The translations under genes and the position numbers were made by a program. A stretch of DNA of 64,000 nucleotides from Bacillus cytotoxicus (GTDB lineage: Bacteria > Bacillota > Bacilli > Bacillales > Bacillaceae_G). Numbering within the stretch: the first letter of the stretch is position 1; each line of letters opens with the position of its first letter. Positions 45,871 to 54,393 of this stretch are shown piece by piece. Below the pieces are notes generated by a model. That model ran no database searches. It saw only the letters and a program-made list of their open reading frames with translations, and had not been told where the DNA came from. Where the stretch lies: assembly GCF_023715645.1 (NCBI RefSeq), contig NZ_JAMBOP010000014.1:43316-107315 (forward strand), read 5' to 3'.

Positions 45871-46995
45871 TTAGTAGGCTAACCCCGTAGCTCCTACGGT
45901 TAGAAGTCTTACGGCTTCGTTTTTAAGATTTTGTCCTGCGTTAATATCCCTGGCATGATGCGTGCCACAAGAAGGACAAATCCATTCACGAATATTTAGA
46001 TTCTTAACGTCCTTGTTTTGATAGCCACAACAAGAACAAAGCTGACTGGAAGCGAATGTTTTAGACACCGCAATGACTTGTTTGCCATACCATTTGGCTT
46101 TGTATTCGAGCATGGTTCTAAATTGTGACCAAGATACTTCACTTATCGCCTTCGCTAATTTATGATTTTTTAGCATATTTGACACTTGCAAATCTTCAAT
46201 ACCAATGATGTCGTGGTTTTTGACAATTTCGGTAGAGATTTTTTGCAAGTAGTCTGTTCTGGCGTTGGTGATGCGCTCGTGAATGCGAGCAACTTTGACA
46301 CACTGTTTATTCCAATTTGAAGAGCCTTTTACACGCTTAGAAAGTATCCGCTGTGCACCTGCCAACTTCTTTTCCAATGTACGAAACCATTTAGGATTTC
46401 CAAATACTTCACCAGTCGAAAGAATAGCAAAGTCTTTTAATCCAACATCAACACCAACAGACGCACCTGTTTTTTCTAATAGTTGCACTTCTGTTTCAAC
46501 AAGAATTGAAACAAAGTATTTCCCGCTTGGATTACGTCTCACGGTAGCGTTTAAAATACGCCCTTCTACTTCTCTTGATTTTGCAAAATGAACAAAGCCA
46601 AGTTTCGGTAATTTTATTTTATTTCCTGCAATCGTAATATTTCCGTTTGTTTGTTTTGTTGTATAGGATTGGATCTTGTTCTTTTTAGACTTAAAGCGAG
46701 GTGCATCAGTTTGTTTTTTGAAAAAACGAGTGAACGCATCAGCAAGGTTTTTGAGTACGGATTGCAGGGAAATACTGTCCACTTCTTTTAGCCATATGAA
46801 TTCCTTTTTCAACTGTGTTAATTCTGCTGAACAAGAATTATATGTCAATCCTTTTCCTGTTTCCTTATACGTGTCATTCCAACGTGCCAAAAAACGATTG
46901 AATACGAAGCGAGAACAACCAATCGTCTTAGCGATTAAAATTTCTTGTTTTTTGTTTGGGTATATACGGAATTTGTATGCTTTATTAACAATCAT
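45871..46995 (-). CDS. tnpB: RNA-guided nuclease TnpB
   Basis: 374 residues and intact. RuvC catalytic residues are Asp183 ([12 protein letters not shown]), Glu267 (IIGIEDLQ) and Asp350 ([10 protein letters not shown]). The zinc finger cysteines are C320, C323, C340 and C343. The N-terminal domain ([20 protein letters not shown]) is complete. ATG at 46995 follows AAGGAGGTGG by 4 bases; the in-frame GTG at 47004 lies inside that site. TnpB cuts DNA next to a transposon-associated motif, guided by the omega RNA, and keeps the element in place. It has landed inside an APH-like gene. Confidence 0.93.
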   Translation of the reverse strand: MIVNKAYKFRIYPNKKQEILIAKTIGCSRFVFNRFLARWNDTYKETGKGLTYNSCSAELTQLKKEFIWLKEVDSISLQSVLKNLADAFTRFFKKQTDAPRFKSKKNKIQSYTTKQTNGNITIAGNKIKLPKLGFVHFAKSREVEGRILNATVRRNPSGKYFVSILVETEVQLLEKTGASVGVDVGLKDFAILSTGEVFGNPKWFRTLEKKLAGAQRILSKRVKGSSNWNKQCVKVARIHERITNARTDYLQKISTEIVKNHDIIGIEDLQVSNMLKNHKLAKAISEVSWSQFRTMLEYKAKWYGKQVIAVSKTFASSQLCSCCGYQNKDVKNLNIREWICPSCGTHHARDINAGQNLKNEAVRLLTVGATGLAY

Positions 46996-47171
46996 GACTT
47001 CCACCTCCTTATGGATATTATTTTAGAGGTGCAGACAAGGAAAAACAAACAGTAGTATTACGATTTCCTAAAATTCTTTTAGAATTACAAGTAGCACTCG
47101 GACAGTCGGACAATCGAGATGGTAAATAGCCATCCCTTGTCCGAAGGCGATTCATTCTATCCATCACTTGA

Positions 47172-47357
47172 TCAAAATTTGGATACAGCGATGAGTTTTT
47201 CAATTCCTTCTTTATATTTTGGAAAACGAAATACTATATTTTCCTTTACACTTATTACATCGTTCTTTTGACCTATCTCATTCACATAAGCGGTATGCAC
47301 GTCAAGATTCGGATAAACCTTTTTTAAATATTGAACGTACTCATTTTCTATTACCAT
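47172..47357 (-). pseudogene. N-terminal remnant of an aminoglycoside phosphotransferase-like gene
   Basis: The reading MVIENEYVQYLKKVYPNLDV, then IVFRFPKYKEGIEKLIA, is the start of an APH/choline-kinase-like fold (the FRFPKYKEG beta-hairpin). It has a ribosome site (GAAGGTGAAG) and then breaks at VSKF-stop, at the inferred left end of the TnpB element. About 57 N-terminal and 29 C-terminal codons survive; some 200 between are missing, so the gene is dead. Confidence 0.78.
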
Positions 47358-47408
47358 TTCTTCACCTTCTTAACCCTTATATTGCGAAATTCTACTTTTC
47401 TTCCAAAT

Positions 47409-47852
47409 TTATTTATCCTCACGTTTCAAACTCATAACAATTTTCCTCTCAACAAATCCCAGCTCTTTATACAACTCTTTCGCAAAATTCCCTGCAAATA
47501 CGTTCAAACGAATTTCTGAGTAACCTAGCTTATCGAGTTCATCAACTGCAGCTCTCATAAGCTGTCGTGAAAAACCTTGTCCACGATAAGGAGAGAATAT
47601 ATACAACTCATAAATAAAACCTAATTCTTCTCCTGAAAAATAGTCCTTATTACTTCCAATTAATACCCATCCCTTTAAAATATTATCTTGTTTCACAACA
47701 AGATAATATGCTCCTTTTTCTAAAAGTGGTATCGTAATTTCCAGTACTTTTTCTTGACTAAACTTACTCGTTTTCATTGTCCCTTCATATAACGACTCAG
47801 CCGCATGAGCTAAAATATTTTCCGTATCACTTTCAGTTGCTCTTTGAATCAT
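47409..47852 (-). CDS. GNAT-family N-acetyltransferase
   Basis: 147 residues. Acetyl-CoA motif LYIFSPYRGQGFSRQLMRAAVDEL and late motif NFAKELYKELGFVERKIVMSL. Target unknown. ATG at 47852 has GGAGGAAG upstream. It lies 21 bases after another GNAT gene on the same strand and is probably co-transcribed with it. Confidence 0.87.
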   Translation of the reverse strand: MIQRATESDTENILAHAAESLYEGTMKTSKFSQEKVLEITIPLLEKGAYYLVVKQDNILKGWVLIGSNKDYFSGEELGFIYELYIFSPYRGQGFSRQLMRAAVDELDKLGYSEIRLNVFAGNFAKELYKELGFVERKIVMSLKREDK

Positions 47853-47873
47853 AGTAGCTTCTTCCTCCCTCTA

Positions 47874-48359
47874 CTAAACATGTAATACCATTCTTAATGT
47901 TTTCAGCATATAGCCATCAAAGTCATCCTCAAACGCATCTACTACCGCAAATCCCTTTGCATTGTAAAATGCTTTTCCGGTTTTATTCTCTGATTCTACG
48001 TTTATATAAATCTTCTTAACACATTCCAACGTTGTAATTCCTTTACGTAATAACGCTGTTCCTATACCATTCCCTTGAAATGCGGGCAATAAGTATATCG
48101 CTCCTAACTCGGCTTCATTTTGATACTTGATTGGCGAAAAATTGGCAAACCCTGCAACTTCCCCATCTACTTCTCCTACAAATAAATGTGATTGTTGTAA
48201 TCGCTGCTTCATCATATCATCAGAGTAAGCATGCTCTAAAAATTTCTCTTGTACTACTTCTGGAATAATGTCTTTATATGTATCGTTCCAAGAAGTCTTG
48301 GCTACATATTGAACAGATGGAATATCCTCTTCTTTCATTTCACGAATCACAAAATTCAT
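47874..48359 (-). CDS. GNAT-family N-acetyltransferase
   Basis: 161 residues. Acetyl-CoA motif IYLLPAFQGNGIGTALLRKGI and late motif NKTGKAFYNAKGFAVVD; N-terminal part (SWNDTYKDIIPEVVQEKFLEH) resembles the YuaI/spermidine-acetyltransferase-like GNATs. Substrate unknown. ATG at 48359 has GGAGGG 7 bases upstream. First of a two-gene GNAT unit. Confidence 0.87.
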   Translation of the reverse strand: MNFVIREMKEEDIPSVQYVAKTSWNDTYKDIIPEVVQEKFLEHAYSDDMMKQRLQQSHLFVGEVDGEVAGFANFSPIKYQNEAELGAIYLLPAFQGNGIGTALLRKGITTLECVKKIYINVESENKTGKAFYNAKGFAVVDAFEDDFDGYMLKTLRMVLHV

Positions 48360-48417
48360 AGATAGCCCTCCTACTTATATACACATTCATTTTGATTTAC
48401 TAACATACAAATCTCTG

Positions 48418-48492
48418 TTATAGAAGATACATATCTTCGTCTTCTATTGTTCGAACAACTACTTTTTCACCTTTTAAATACGTTTGCGTCAT
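48418..48492 (-). pseudogene. Truncated GNAT start (24 codons)
   Basis: A short frame MTQTYLKGEKVVVRTIEDED followed by four residues and a stop, with an excellent AGGAGG site 6 bases before the ATG. This is the usual beginning of RimJ-like acetyltransferases (LKGEKVVLR...EDED). The rest is missing. It could instead be a real small peptide, but the family resemblance favours a remnant. Confidence 0.6.
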
Positions 48493-48651
48493 AAAATCCT
48501 CCTATAAGCGCTTTTTCATCTTTTAGATGAACTAGATAATCCTTATATTTTTTACTAGTTTTATTTATTATAATATTTTTTCAGAAAAATCAAAACAAAT
48601 AGCTAATTATTTTGTATAATATTGTAAAAACATATTTTTAGGAGGAGTTTT

Positions 48652-49554
48652 ATGCTAAGGAAGCTATGGGAATCTTTTATACACCTACTAATCGTTTTCG
48701 GTACGTTACTTATTCTATTAAACATCCCAACTCTATTTATAAGCGAAAGCGGAAACATTTCATTTCAACCAAGTCAATTCATACATGCCGTTATTAATAT
48801 GGGAAAACAAATTTTCTCTTTACACTCAATTAATTTACAAGTTCCTACATCTACGGGTAACTTCAAGACCGTTCACTTGTTTCCCACTGTATTAGAACCA
48901 TACATTTATTCATTTACTATTTTAATCGCTGCCCTATTACTTTCTATAATTATTGCAGTAAGTATTGCCTATTTTTATTTTTTATCATCAAAGCGGATTA
49001 AAAATATAATCGAGCGTACTGTTTTCGTATTGGAGGCCATCCCTGACGTAATGATTATGATCTGTATACAAATGTTTTTTATGTGGTATTTTCGTCAAAC
49101 AGGTAAATTACCAGTACATATTATGACATTCAACGAAAACAAAGCTTTCATTCTCCCTATTCTTTGTTTGTCGATACTTCCTACAATTCAAATGTTTCGA
49201 ATGATGATATTGTACATAGAGGAAGAGCGTATAAAACCGTATGTTGAAGTTGCCTATGGGAAAGGCCTCTCATCGAGTTATATCATTCGTAAACATTTAT
49301 TTAAGAATATTTTCATTCACCTATTCCATCATTCAAAAATGATTTTTGTCTTTTTACTTTCCAATTTATTTGTACTAGAATGCGCATTTCACATGTCAGG
49401 TATTATTCAATTCCTTATTCTCACAAATCATTTTTCACCATCTATTACATTTATTGTACTTTTAATGGTTGTTATGCCTTTTTACCTTTTGTTCCAGATT
49501 TGTTCTTATTTTATGAAAAGATGGCAAACTCAAATGAATGGAGAGATTATATGA
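48652..49554 (+). CDS. ABC transporter permease (binding-protein-dependent, OppB/DppB-like)
   Basis: 300 residues with about six membrane segments (first at LIVFGTLLILLNIPTLFI). The cytoplasmic EAA loop is recognisable as VEVAYGKGLSSSYIIRKHLFKN, which couples permeases to their ATPase. TMD fold of the peptide/nickel importer class. Site TAGGAGGAG lies before the ATG. Its stop overlaps the next permease start (ATGA). No substrate-binding protein or ATPase gene is adjacent. Confidence 0.8.
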   Translation: MLRKLWESFIHLLIVFGTLLILLNIPTLFISESGNISFQPSQFIHAVINMGKQIFSLHSINLQVPTSTGNFKTVHLFPTVLEPYIYSFTILIAALLLSIIIAVSIAYFYFLSSKRIKNIIERTVFVLEAIPDVMIMICIQMFFMWYFRQTGKLPVHIMTFNENKAFILPILCLSILPTIQMFRMMILYIEEERIKPYVEVAYGKGLSSSYIIRKHLFKNIFIHLFHHSKMIFVFLLSNLFVLECAFHMSGIIQFLILTNHFSPSITFIVLLMVVMPFYLLFQICSYFMKRWQTQMNGEII

Positions 49555-50597
49555 AAGTTATTTGGAAATCAAAACGTTTTGTTTTCGGATTAACATATAT
49601 AGTTGTTCTTGTCATCGCTAGTTTTATTTACGGCTTTTACTTCAAAGAAGATACGTTAAAGCCAATGAGACTGTTATACAATGAGAATGGAGACTTAATT
49701 GCCGCTTCACCATTTTCACCAACACAAATGCCGCCGCTTGGTTCAGATCGTTTCGGCGAATCTATTTTCTTCCAAATATTAGATGGTGCAAAGTTTACAA
49801 TTTTATTCGCAATTGGAATTAGTTTATTTCGTGTTTTACTCGGTTCAATACTCGGTGTGTTATTAAGTTTATATACAACGGGATTAAAATCTTTTGTAAA
49901 AACTTGTACAGAAGTATTTTATTATTTACCAACCGTTTTCATAGCATATTTATTACTGCAGCCTATGAACAAAATGATTTTTTCAAACTTAGATAATAAG
50001 CTAGAAGTGAATTTTTCTCTTCTAACGTATCAAGCTATCATTCTCGTCATTGTTGTTTTACCTACTATAACAACATACGTGTCCTCTGAAATTGATGAAT
50101 TTATGAAACAAGAATATATTTTAAGCTCACAACTGATGGGAGCAAGCCGCATACACATTGTTCGTACACATTTACGCGTTTTACTTAAAGATCGGCTCTT
50201 CGTATTGTTTATGCAGCATATTATCCAGACCCTTCTTTTAGTTATCCATCTTGCACTGGTGCGTCAATTTATCGGAGGGGTGCAAAAGAAAAGCGCAGAT
50301 TTCGGAGAAGATAAAATCATTTCACTATCTAACGACTGGGCAGGGCTTATTGGTCTCAACTACTTCGAACTAAATGTATCTATCTGGATTGTTTTTAGCA
50401 CACTTGCAGCTCTATTTCTGACTATACTCATACTGAAACTAATGACAACAGGAATTCAAGATGCTTTAGCAAAACAAGAATATTCGATTATAAAAATTGA
50501 AAGAAGAAAAGAAACATCGCAATACAAAAAAGATAAGCATTCCTTCACATTCGCTAACAAATCAGAACATCCTTATCGTTCTCCTGCAAATATGTAG
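49551..50597 (+). CDS. ABC transporter permease (OppC/DppC-like)
   Basis: 348 residues; the ATG at 49551 overlaps the stop of the partner permease, so the two are translationally coupled. An N-terminal membrane anchor (FGLTYIVVLVIASFIYGFYF) is followed by an extracytoplasmic stretch (PPLGSDRFGESIFFQILDGAK) typical of OppC/DppC, then five membrane segments with an EAA-like loop (YILSSQLMGASRIHIVRTH). The C-terminal 40 residues are unusually charged. Together they should form a heterodimeric permease; what energises it is not visible here. Confidence 0.8.
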   Translation: MKVIWKSKRFVFGLTYIVVLVIASFIYGFYFKEDTLKPMRLLYNENGDLIAASPFSPTQMPPLGSDRFGESIFFQILDGAKFTILFAIGISLFRVLLGSILGVLLSLYTTGLKSFVKTCTEVFYYLPTVFIAYLLLQPMNKMIFSNLDNKLEVNFSLLTYQAIILVIVVLPTITTYVSSEIDEFMKQEYILSSQLMGASRIHIVRTHLRVLLKDRLFVLFMQHIIQTLLLVIHLALVRQFIGGVQKKSADFGEDKIISLSNDWAGLIGLNYFELNVSIWIVFSTLAALFLTILILKLMTTGIQDALAKQEYSIIKIERRKETSQYKKDKHSFTFANKSEHPYRSPANM

Positions 50598-50633
50598 AAA
50601 GAAGGGATTACTATAAATTGAACCCTTCATGTC

Positions 50634-50665
50634 AAATAAAGCAGGAGATTTCCCCTGCTTTATTT
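50634..50665. terminator. Bidirectional terminator between convergent genes
   Basis: AAATAAAGCAGG / CCTGCTTTATTT stem with an 8-base loop serves both the permease operon and the convergent GNAT gene. Confidence 0.85.
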
Positions 50666-51091
50666 GATTTCTTTCCAAAACGAATAACTCACCTTTTTAT
50701 ACCCTTCTCTTTCATAAAAACGATGGGCATCTATTCTCGGAAACGATGAAGTTAATACAACACAAGAACAATCATTCTCTTTGCCCCATTCCTCAATATA
50801 CGATAGCAGTTTCTCCCCATATCCATTTGAACGATGTGCTTCCGCTGTAACAAGGTCATAAATAAAAACATGTTTCTTATTATAAAAATTTGTACAAATT
50901 GCCACTCCTGCTAAGCTCATTACTTCCCATTCACTATTATATAAAGCAAATAAGCGGTAATTTTCTTCTTTCATCTTTCCTAAAAGTGACAGTGCTTCCT
51001 CTAAAGAAAGTTTTGGCCGCAGTTGTTGTAATACCGGAAACGCCTTACGAAATTCTTGCTCTGTTTTGATTTCTTGTACACATGTATTCAT
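50660..51091 (-). CDS. GNAT-family N-acetyltransferase
   Basis: 143 residues. Acetyl-CoA motif AEAHRSNGYGEKLLSYIEEW and late motif RIDAHRFYEREGYKKVSYSFWKEI. It fits small stand-alone GNATs. ATG at 51091 has GGAGGGAT upstream. It is divergent from the PdxR-type regulator gene and might be its target, since these regulators often face the gene they control. Confidence 0.85.
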   Translation of the reverse strand: MNTCVQEIKTEQEFRKAFPVLQQLRPKLSLEEALSLLGKMKEENYRLFALYNSEWEVMSLAGVAICTNFYNKKHVFIYDLVTAEAHRSNGYGEKLLSYIEEWGKENDCSCVVLTSSFPRIDAHRFYEREGYKKVSYSFWKEIK

Positions 51092-51219
51092 ATTTTATCC
51101 CTCCAACTATTCATCAAAAATTCAAAATGTTTTATAATTGTTATTATAAAAAGCACATGCCCCTTTTGTAAGTGGCAGTTTTCTTCTTTTTTACAGGGGC
51201 AGAATGAAAGGTGATAACA

Positions 51220-52614
51220 ATGGAGCTTACCATCCCATTAGACTCAAAAAATAAAACACCTCTTTATATACAGATTTACAACTATATAAAAAAAGAAATC
51301 TTGCAAGGGAATATTGAGGTTGGTAGTCGTCTTCCATCTCACCGGAATTTATCTTTACAGCTTGGCGTAAGCCGCAATACAGTGGAATATGCATATCAAC
51401 AATTAATAGCTGAAGGATATGTAGAAAGTAAACAAAAGAGGGGTTTATTTGTTGCTGATGCAGAGTATGATATGATCCAAACAACGCACAATAAACATAT
51501 TGTATTTAAAGAAAAACCTGTTCAAGAGAATTTACGTTTCGATTTCAGTCATGGAAGCATAGATACCTCATCCTTTCCATTATCTACTTGGAAAAAGATC
51601 ACAAATAACAGTCTGTTAGAATATGAGAATGATTTGTTTACAAAAGAAGATCCTCAAGGTGAATGGCAGCTACGTTCTGAAATTTCTCGTTATCTCTATC
51701 ACGCACGTGGTGTTGAATCTACTCCAGAACAAATTATCATTGGAGCGGGTACACAGCCGCTTCTTTGGTTACTTTTGCAATTACTTGGTAATGAATACAA
51801 GTATGCAATGGAAAATCCGGGTTTTCACCGCGTAAGAGCTATCATGAAAAGTTGCGGCTTACATATACAGCCAATTTCTCTCGATGAAAAAGGAATTCAT
51901 ATACCTTCTTTATATGAAAGCGGAGCAAATGTCGTCTATGTAACGCCGTTTCATCAATTTCCATATGGAATGATTATGCCGCTATCCCGCCGAATGGAAC
52001 TACTAAAGTGGGCTAACAAAAATAACGGGTACATTATAGAAGATGATTATGACGGTGAATTTCGTTACATCGGAAAACCAATTCCTTCCTTACAGGGATT
52101 AGATACGAACGGGCGTGTTATTTATATGGGCACATTCTCAAAATCATTTTTACCTTCAATCCGAATGAGTTATATGGTTCTTCCGCAAACTTTACTAGTA
52201 AACTATCAACATGATGGAACCATTTTTAAGCAAACCGTCTCCAAAATACAACAACTGACATTTGCAACATTTATGAGAGATGGTTATTGGAATCGACACT
52301 TGAATCGAATTCGCACTGTATATAAAAAGAAACATCACTTACTAGTACATACAATTCAACAAGAAATGGGCCCTCTCGTCGATATCATAGGTTCTCAGTC
52401 AGGACTTCATATTGTATTACATGTTCATAACGGGATGAATGAGCAACAGCTTATTATTAAGGCAGCTGAAAAAGGCGTCAAAGTATATCCTATTTCTCTA
52501 TATGATGCAGTAAATGATTTACGAAAGGAAGCTTACGTATTGATGGGGTTTGGAGGGCTATCAGCAGATGACATTCTCTGTGCTATACAATTATTAAAGA
52601 AAGCTTGGTTTTAG
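51220..52614 (+). CDS. MocR/PdxR-type regulator (GntR HTH plus aminotransferase domain)
   Basis: 464 residues. The N-terminal winged helix (YNYIKKEILQGNIEVGSRLP, LGVSRNTVEYAYQQLIAEGY) is GntR type. The rest is a fold-type I aminotransferase domain that binds PLP (IEDDYDGEFRY; PLP lysine in FSKSFLPSIRMSYMVLP). Such regulators sense PLP, amino acids or GABA-like ligands. ATG at 51220 has AAAGGTGAT upstream. Neighbours do not reveal pyridoxal or GABA genes, so its target is open; the divergent GNAT is a candidate. Confidence 0.9.
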   Translation: MELTIPLDSKNKTPLYIQIYNYIKKEILQGNIEVGSRLPSHRNLSLQLGVSRNTVEYAYQQLIAEGYVESKQKRGLFVADAEYDMIQTTHNKHIVFKEKPVQENLRFDFSHGSIDTSSFPLSTWKKITNNSLLEYENDLFTKEDPQGEWQLRSEISRYLYHARGVESTPEQIIIGAGTQPLLWLLLQLLGNEYKYAMENPGFHRVRAIMKSCGLHIQPISLDEKGIHIPSLYESGANVVYVTPFHQFPYGMIMPLSRRMELLKWANKNNGYIIEDDYDGEFRYIGKPIPSLQGLDTNGRVIYMGTFSKSFLPSIRMSYMVLPQTLLVNYQHDGTIFKQTVSKIQQLTFATFMRDGYWNRHLNRIRTVYKKKHHLLVHTIQQEMGPLVDIIGSQSGLHIVLHVHNGMNEQQLIIKAAEKGVKVYPISLYDAVNDLRKEAYVLMGFGGLSADDILCAIQLLKKAWF

Positions 52615-52628
52615 GTGACATAAGCAAC

Positions 52629-52676
52629 AAAAAAGTGCTGTAAACGATGTATTTTATTTGTTTACAACACCTTTTT
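52629..52676 (+). terminator. Intrinsic terminator of the MocR gene
   Basis: AAAAGTGCTGTAAAC / GTTTACAACACCTTTT stem with one mismatch and a long T run. Confidence 0.8.
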
Positions 52677-52780
52677 TTATTCTGTCCAAGCACCCTACCA
52701 TCCAAAATATCCCTATTTTACCTATAAATATTATATAATGATTTTGAATGAATTTCTCGAAAAAGGAGTCTATATACGAT

Positions 52781-53659
52781 ATGATGCTTCAAACAATGTT
52801 TTCTTCCCCTATCTTACATATAGAAGAATTACATCCTGGCTACGAAGACCATGCAAGCGATGTATGGCTTGTAAAAACAACAGATGAAGAAGTCATCGTT
52901 CGTTCTTCTAAATTAGACGAAGAACCAAATAATGATTTTTGGTGGGGATGCAAACAATTATTCGGAATTGACCCACGATCTGTTCATGATCTAGAAATTG
53001 TCAATCATACACTCGGACAATATACAACTCTTCCTATTCCTAAATTGTTACGTAAGTATGTACTAAACCGAGAGTACATTGTCGTTGAAAAACTAAAAGG
53101 ACAAACGCTGCAATCCTTCATCAATCAGCCTGACTCTTTATTATATAACTTTGGAAAAGGTTTAGCTGAAATTCATCAATACAAAACAAACTATGTTGGC
53201 AATCCATCTAGAACACATCAAATCCCATTACATACATTTCATCAACATATGATACAGATTAGCAAAGAACTTATAGAACGATTTCACTCACATAATTCAA
53301 AAATTCGTAATAGGTTAAAAGAATTTATTTCTCAAACTGCGTCTCTTCCCGTACCAAAAGAAGCATCATTTGTTCTTATCGATATAGATCCAACGCAATT
53401 TTTAATAGATGGTCAAAGAATTACCGGGCTTGTAGATACAGAAGCGTACGCTATTGGACCACGAGAATTCGATTTCATTGGATTAGAATATTTATTTACA
53501 AATACAGAAGCTGCAGCATTTCGAAAAGGCTATGAAACCATATCCCCTATTCCAATCTTGACACAATGCAGAGAACCGTATCGATACTTATATCGGTTAC
53601 TGTCTGTTCAAGGAAATGTGGACCTAGACGAGTGGATGGAACACCCATCTTTCTTTTAA
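52781..53659 (+). CDS. Aminoglycoside phosphotransferase (APH)-family kinase
   Basis: 292 residues, protein-kinase-like fold. N-lobe EEVIVRSSKLDEEP and the hinge YIVVEKLKGQTLQSF are present; the usual catalytic-loop motif is altered (around SFVLIDIDPTQFLIDG) and the metal-binding segment is GLVDTEAYAIGPREFDFIGLEY. The weak catalytic loop (DIDPTQF instead of HGDLHPGN) suggests a divergent substrate. ATG at 52781 is 12 bases after AAGGAG. A GNAT gene follows within 40 bases on the same strand, a pairing seen in drug- or metabolite-modifying units. Confidence 0.75.
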   Translation: MMLQTMFSSPILHIEELHPGYEDHASDVWLVKTTDEEVIVRSSKLDEEPNNDFWWGCKQLFGIDPRSVHDLEIVNHTLGQYTTLPIPKLLRKYVLNREYIVVEKLKGQTLQSFINQPDSLLYNFGKGLAEIHQYKTNYVGNPSRTHQIPLHTFHQHMIQISKELIERFHSHNSKIRNRLKEFISQTASLPVPKEASFVLIDIDPTQFLIDGQRITGLVDTEAYAIGPREFDFIGLEYLFTNTEAAAFRKGYETISPIPILTQCREPYRYLYRLLSVQGNVDLDEWMEHPSFF

Positions 53660-53695
53660 TTATCAAATAACACAATATAAAGAGGAGAATACAAG

Positions 53696-54112
53696 ATGCA
53701 AATTCAAAACAAATGGAGCAAAAAAGACAGCGATTATATTAGAAAACAACTTATTTCCTTTAATAACTCGCAAGTTTCAGAAACTCAGCCATCACCTTTG
53801 AAAAACGTCTGTTTAACAGTAAAAAATGAGAATGAAGAAATCGTAGCTGGTTTAATCGGTATTATTTTTTGGCAATGCCTACATGTCGATATTTTATGGG
53901 TCAATGATAGCCTGCGTCACCAAGGTTATGGCAGTAAACTTCTATTAGAAGCTGAACGAATAGCAAAAGAAACCGAATGTACACTCATCAAACTTGATAC
54001 TTTTAGTTTCCAAGCGCCTGAATTTTATAAAAAGTACGGCTATAAAGTATATGGTGTGATAGAAGATTTTCCAAAAGGACATACTCACTATTACTTACAA
54101 AAAAGAATATAA
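53696..54112 (+). CDS. GNAT-family N-acetyltransferase
   Basis: 138 residues. Acetyl-CoA motif WVNDSLRHQGYGSKLLLEAERIA and late motif SFQAPEFYKKYGYKVYGVIED, a tail typical of small GNATs such as the YjdJ/YhfO-like group. ATG at 53696 has AAGAGGAG upstream. Probably co-transcribed with the APH gene 36 bases upstream. Confidence 0.87.
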   Translation: MQIQNKWSKKDSDYIRKQLISFNNSQVSETQPSPLKNVCLTVKNENEEIVAGLIGIIFWQCLHVDILWVNDSLRHQGYGSKLLLEAERIAKETECTLIKLDTFSFQAPEFYKKYGYKVYGVIEDFPKGHTHYYLQKRI

Positions 54113-54135
54113 ACTAGAAAATCTTAAGCTATACA

Positions 54136-54182
54136 AAAAGGATAGATAACACAGAGACTACTCTGTATTAACTATCCTTTTC
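54136..54182 (+). terminator. Intrinsic terminator after the APH-GNAT pair
   Basis: AAAAGGATAGATAA / TTAACTATCCTTTT imperfect stem with inner pairing CAGAG/CTCTG and a T-rich tail. Confidence 0.8.
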
Positions 54183-54204
54183 TTTTTCCCCTTATATAGG
54201 GCGT

Positions 54205-54362
54205 AACATTATATACAAATCTCTGCTATAGAGCCTACTAGCTTTCTCTCTTTGTTTTAACAGAAAAAAGGATCTGACCGCTTCTATGCATGGCCAGATG
54301 CTCTCGTCAATCTAAAAAGAAAAGGGGTTTTATGTCTTTGTTCCAAGTTGCATTTATATATA
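54205..54362. repeat. Dispersed repeat, family R1, shortened copy
   Basis: Shares TAGCTTTCTCTCTTTGTTTTA, CTGACCGCTTCTATGCATGG, CCAGATGCTCTCGTC and GGGGTTTTATGTC with the other R1 copies and ends in CATTTATATAT. About 25 bases after the TTTCTCTC stretch are missing compared with 12647. Confidence 0.75.
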
Positions 54363-54393
54363 AGGGAAAAGTAAGATATTAATTTTTTAAGCA

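Larger units (their letters stand above)
45789..47190 (-). mobile_element. TnpB-only IS200/IS605-family (IS1341-like) element
   Basis: The element contains an intact tnpB and no tnpA. Its right end (45789-45870) carries the subterminal structure CCCCCACTTCAAAC ... GTTAAGTGGCGGGTAGTTCAA, typical of the family and expected to form the 3' part of the omega RNA. The left boundary is inferred near 47190, where the APH-like reading frame breaks. Without tnpA it would need a helper in trans to move. Confidence 0.75.

Noticed and set aside
47018-47203. 61-codon minus-strand frame beginning MKNSSLYPNFDQVM
   Set aside because: No family resemblance and weak start. It overlaps the inferred left end of the TnpB element and the APH remnant in another frame, so it is best seen as non-coding element DNA.
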